NCBI RefSeq assembly: GCF_018919205.1
Contig: NZ_JAHLQN010000001.1
Location: forward strand, 2,480,001-2,544,000
Direction of reading: 5' to 3'
Source: Dysosmobacter acutus
Lineage (GTDB): Bacteria > Bacillota > Clostridia > Oscillospirales > Oscillospiraceae
DNA: 64,000 bases
Shown here: positions 61,672-64,000 of the stretch, one piece after another
Position numbering within the stretch: the first letter of the stretch is position 1
Layout of the letters: each line of letters begins with the position of its first letter
Position numbers and translations under genes: made by a program
The notes under the pieces: model-generated
Seen by the model: only the letters and a program-made list of their open reading frames with translations
Databases searched by the model: none
What the model was told of the DNA's origin: nothing

Positions 61672-62826
61672 TCAGCTCCGGCTACTTTCTAAATCATGTA
61701 GTTGAAAGTCCTGTTCAACCCGGTTGGGCGTTTTGTAATGTAGCGTTCTATGCGGTCGACCGTTATTATAGAAATCCATGTAGTCGAGGACCCGCCGTCG
61801 AAACTCCGCTTCTGAATGATAATTGGTTCGGTATAGCTCTTCTTTTTTGAACGACGCAAAAAAGGCTTCCGCCACGGCGTTGTCATGGGGCGTCCCCGGC
61901 TTAGAAAATGATTGTGTCACGCCCACCGTCTTTAGAAGTTTGCGGAACGCATAGGCGGTATACTGCGCCCCTTGGTCGCTGTGGAAAATCAGGCCCTTCT
62001 TTGGCTTTCGCTCCGCAAATGCTTGTTTAAATGTTGTGGTAATCAGCCGGGTACTGTTTTTCTGTGAAATGCCACAGGTGACTACTTTGCGGGAAAACAA
62101 GTCGATCATTACACAGATATAAAACCATCGATCTTTCAGCCGAAAACAAGTCACATCACTGACCCATACCTGATTTGGCTCTTGCGTTTGAAATTGCTGC
62201 TTTAAAATGTTTGCTTTCTTCTCGTAGCTCTGCAATCTCTCGTAATCCCGCTTGGCGGTGACGCGTATACTGGAAAGCCCCATCTCCCGCATCAGTTCCG
62301 CCACCAGTTTCTGACTGACCCTTTGACCACGTTCCACCAATATGGCCCGAATCTTACCCGCGCCGAACAACTGCCTGTTCTCCTCGTAGACGTCACGAAT
62401 CTGCACCCGAAGCTCTTCACGGCGCATGGCGGCGGCTGAATTTCCCCGCTTACTTCGAAACATGAAGTTGTAAAAGGTACCGCGGGAAACCTCCATGGCC
62501 TCGCACAAAACGTGTACGCTGAATTGCCCGTACAGCTTTTCCAGCTCCTTCAGCTTCTCCTGTAAGGGTGCGGACACCGTGCAGCCCGCTGTTTTTAATA
62601 CCGTAAGCATCTCTTCCAACTTCTGTGCCCGCCGCCGTAGAAACTCAAACTCCCGCGGCGTCATCACCTGCCCGCTTAGGGTCTTAGTTTCCCGGTATTG
62701 TCCAATCCACTCATAAAAGCTGCTTTTGGACGCACCCACCTCCGCGCACAAGGCCTTGACCGGCTCACCCGACTGGTAACGGACTACCAGTCTCTGCTTT
62801 TCCTCTGGCGTCAATCGCTCTTTCAT
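61672..62826 (-). CDS. IS3-family transposase, single reading frame
   Basis: The start is placed at MKERLTPEEKQRLV, giving 384 residues. The N-terminal third has a helix-turn-helix (GEPVKALCAEVGASKSSFYEWI) and a leucine-rich coiled segment. The C-terminal rve integrase core has D-D-E residues in VWVSDVTCFR, LIFHSDQGAQYT and DNAVAEAFFASFKKEE. IS3 elements normally make this by frameshift from two ORFs; here both parts are in one frame. I could not find terminal inverted repeats. Confidence 0.88.
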   Translation of the reverse strand: MKERLTPEEKQRLVVRYQSGEPVKALCAEVGASKSSFYEWIGQYRETKTLSGQVMTPREFEFLRRRAQKLEEMLTVLKTAGCTVSAPLQEKLKELEKLYGQFSVHVLCEAMEVSRGTFYNFMFRSKRGNSAAAMRREELRVQIRDVYEENRQLFGAGKIRAILVERGQRVSQKLVAELMREMGLSSIRVTAKRDYERLQSYEKKANILKQQFQTQEPNQVWVSDVTCFRLKDRWFYICVMIDLFSRKVVTCGISQKNSTRLITTTFKQAFAERKPKKGLIFHSDQGAQYTAYAFRKLLKTVGVTQSFSKPGTPHDNAVAEAFFASFKKEELYRTNYHSEAEFRRRVLDYMDFYNNGRPHRTLHYKTPNRVEQDFQLHDLESSRS

Positions 62827-62872
62827 CAAACCGCTCCTTTCCGCGTTGATACTGCAATCATACCACATCTTC

Positions 62873-62904
62873 ATGCCGGACGGCTTGGCCGCCCGGCATT
62901 TTTG
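62873..62904 (+). terminator. Plus-strand hairpin before the recombinase operon
   Basis: ATGCCGG-CGG pairs with CCG-CCGGCAT with one mismatch, then TTTTTG. It may block read-through into the recombinase genes or belong to the insertion sequence end. Confidence 0.55.
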
Positions 62905-62944
62905 TGTTCCCACCCTCATACTTTGAAAAAGAGGTGATGCAATT

Positions 62945-63139
62945 TTGGAGAGCGCACAGAGAGAGGTCGTCAGCGTCCTGCTGGGACGCGTTTTTTCCCT
63001 CGGTCTTATATCGAAATCCACCTATTCCCACGCGGAAGATTTGGTGCATTCTGTGATAGACTTGCCGGAGCTTTTTCGGTATCCTGTGTGCTTGACAGAG
63101 GAGGCGAACAGCCATGAATGTACTGAAAATACGCAATGA
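62945..63139 (+). CDS. Small recombinase-associated protein
   Basis: The 64-residue ORF starts with TTG after GAGGTGAT. Its helical N-terminus (VVSVLLGRVFSLGLISKSTYSHAEDLV) resembles the short SHOCT-like proteins found just before large serine recombinases in clostridial elements. It overlaps the recombinase start by 26 bp in another frame. A role as directionality or accessory factor is only a guess. Confidence 0.55.
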   Translation: MESAQREVVSVLLGRVFSLGLISKSTYSHAEDLVHSVIDLPELFRYPVCLTEEANSHECTENTQ

Positions 63140-64000
63140 GATGAGGAACGGGAAGTCCATTTTCGACCTCCCATTGCGCGTGACATTCTACGCGCGGGTA
63201 TCCACAGATAAGGATGAACAACTCAACAGTTTGGAAAACCAAGTGCAATATTATACCGAGCTGATCCAAAGCAAACCAAACTGGACCTACGTCGAGGGAT
63301 ATATCGACGAGGGGATCAGCGGGACAAGTACCAAAAAGCGGGATAGTTTCAATCGGATGATCTCGGACGCCAAAGCGGGATGCTTTGACTTCATCATCAC
63401 GAAAGAAATATCCCGCTTTTCCCGTTCCACCCTGGACAGCATCCAGTACACCCAGGAGCTGCTGGAACACGACGTGGGGGTGTTGTTCCAAAACGATAAC
63501 ATCAACACTCTGGATTCAGACAGCGAATTCCGGCTGGTGGTCATGGCCGGCGTGGCCCAGGATGAGGTGCGCAAGCTCTCCGAGCGACTGAAGTTCGGCT
63601 TCCGCCAGGCCATCAAAAATGGGCATGTGTTGGGAAACGACAAGCTGTGGGGTTATGACAAGAAGGACTGCGTGCTGACCGTCAACGAGGAGGAAGCTCA
63701 AGTGGTCCGCCGCATTTTCGACCTCTATGCCAATCAGCAGATGGGCATCAGGCGCATCTCCCAGACGCTGTACGACGAGGGCTTTACCAGCCGGAAGGGA
63801 AACGCCTTCAACGTGCTGACCATCCGGCACATCCTCTGCAATCCCAAGTACAAAGGCTGGTACTGCGCCAACAAGTCCCAGACGGTGGACTACCGCAGCA
63901 AACGGAAGGTCTTCCTGGACGAGAGCGAGTGGGTCATGTACCCGGACCCCTCCATCCCGGCCATCGTGTCTGAGGAGTTGTGGGACCGGGCCAACGCCCT
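63114..64000 (+). CDS. Large serine recombinase (3' end beyond window)
   Basis: The ATG at 63114 follows GAGGAGG. The visible 295 residues contain the resolvase catalytic domain with nucleophile Ser30 in TFYARVSTDKDEQ, the SGTS and EISRFSRS blocks, and RKLSERLKFGF. The recombinase domain follows (about 185-280; KLWGYDKKD, ISQTLYDEGFTSRKGNAFN, ILCNPKYKGW). The zinc-ribbon and coiled-coil end is outside the window. Enzymes of this type insert and excise phage-like elements. Here it is the best candidate to remove the sigK-intervening element, as SpoIVCA does in Bacillus. Confidence 0.93.
   Translation, partial: MNVLKIRNEMRNGKSIFDLPLRVTFYARVSTDKDEQLNSLENQVQYYTELIQSKPNWTYVEGYIDEGISGTSTKKRDSFNRMISDAKAGCFDFIITKEISRFSRSTLDSIQYTQELLEHDVGVLFQNDNINTLDSDSEFRLVVMAGVAQDEVRKLSERLKFGFRQAIKNGHVLGNDKLWGYDKKDCVLTVNEEEAQVVRRIFDLYANQQMGIRRISQTLYDEGFTSRKGNAFNVLTIRHILCNPKYKGWYCANKSQTVDYRSKRKVFLDESEWVMYPDPSIPAIVSEELWDRANA

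Larger units (their letters stand above)
53722..64000. mobile_element. Skin-like element interrupting sigK (right part beyond window)
   Basis: The left limit is the break of the sigK frame (about 53,722-53,730). Contents are a type I restriction-modification system, a DUF4143 ATPase, a tRNA scar, an IS3-type transposase and a serine recombinase gene pointing out of the window. In Bacillus and Clostridioides the sigK element is cut out in the mother cell by such a recombinase lying next to the sigK 5' half, on the opposite strand; the geometry here agrees. The other end is not seen. Confidence 0.65.

Noticed and set aside
1-64000. CRISPR arrays
   Set aside because: No regularly spaced direct repeats were seen; the short repeats near 37.9 kb are irregular and lack spacers.

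Overview
The window looks like a chromosome segment of a GC-rich, anaerobic, spore-forming member of the Clostridia, most like Oscillospiraceae (Flavonifractor, Oscillibacter or Lawsonibacter type). This placement is an inference. It rests on Gram-positive ribosome binding sites and sigma-A promoters, several spore genes (alpha/beta SASP, SpoVAD, SpoVAE, a SleB-type hydrolase, SigK), a split GcvPA/GcvPB glycine decarboxylase, rubredoxin and selenium-type proteins, FMN and glycine riboswitches, and two BceRS-like peptide-sensing modules. Most genes are compact, GC-rich and in short operons; the hsdS gene near the right end is visibly AT-richer.

Layout. 0-3 kb (minus): an operon of a DUF2974 hydrolase-like protein, a flavodoxin-like protein and a gamma-glutamyltransferase cut by the window edge. 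3-6 kb: an SSB-like protein, then a convergent yedF / cysteine-desulfurase-like / DUF3343 / DUF6472 selenium-sulfur cluster. 6.2-7.5 kb: lysA. 7.6-11.7 kb (minus): FHA-FtsW, a transpeptidase PBP, LrgA and LrgB, an envelope operon. 11.9-17 kb: response regulator, kinase, ABC ATPase and FtsX-type permease. 17-25 kb: a secreted protein, SASP, glutamate dehydrogenase, a purine-type phosphoribosyltransferase, flavin reductase-rubredoxin, adenine deaminase, SleB-like hydrolase and a TIGR04255 protein. 25-29.6 kb (minus): a second, BceRSAB-like module. 29.8-30.2 kb: three tRNA-Leu genes. 30-36 kb: sirtuin, ArsC/Spx-like protein, CDF transporter, NhaC-type antiporter, zinc-ribbon protein, spoVAD-spoVAE.

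36.2-39.1 kb is accessory. A tyrosine recombinase lies 2 bp from one of two perfect 18-bp inverted repeats that bracket about 220 bp containing a good promoter, which looks like a phase-variable promoter switch facing a small ORF. 39.2-44.5 kb: an FMN riboswitch with RibU, LTA synthase-like sulfatase, SRPBCC protein, DinB and 5-formyl-THF cyclo-ligase. 44.6-50.6 kb: a glycine riboswitch with gcvT-gcvH-gcvPA-gcvPB-glyA, which together turn glycine and THF into CO2, NH3, methylene-THF and serine. 50.6-53 kb: homocysteine S-methyltransferase with an AGCS symporter.

The most striking region is 53.2-64 kb. The sigma-K gene is present only as its 3' part. Its reading frame breaks at about 53,725, and what follows is a type I restriction-modification system (hsdM, hsdS, hsdR), a DUF4143 ATPase, a tRNA 3'-end scar, an IS3-type transposase and, running off the window on the opposite strand, a large serine recombinase. 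This matches the geometry of a sigK-intervening (skin-like) element, here carrying a restriction system. The sigK 5' part is predicted beyond base 64,000.
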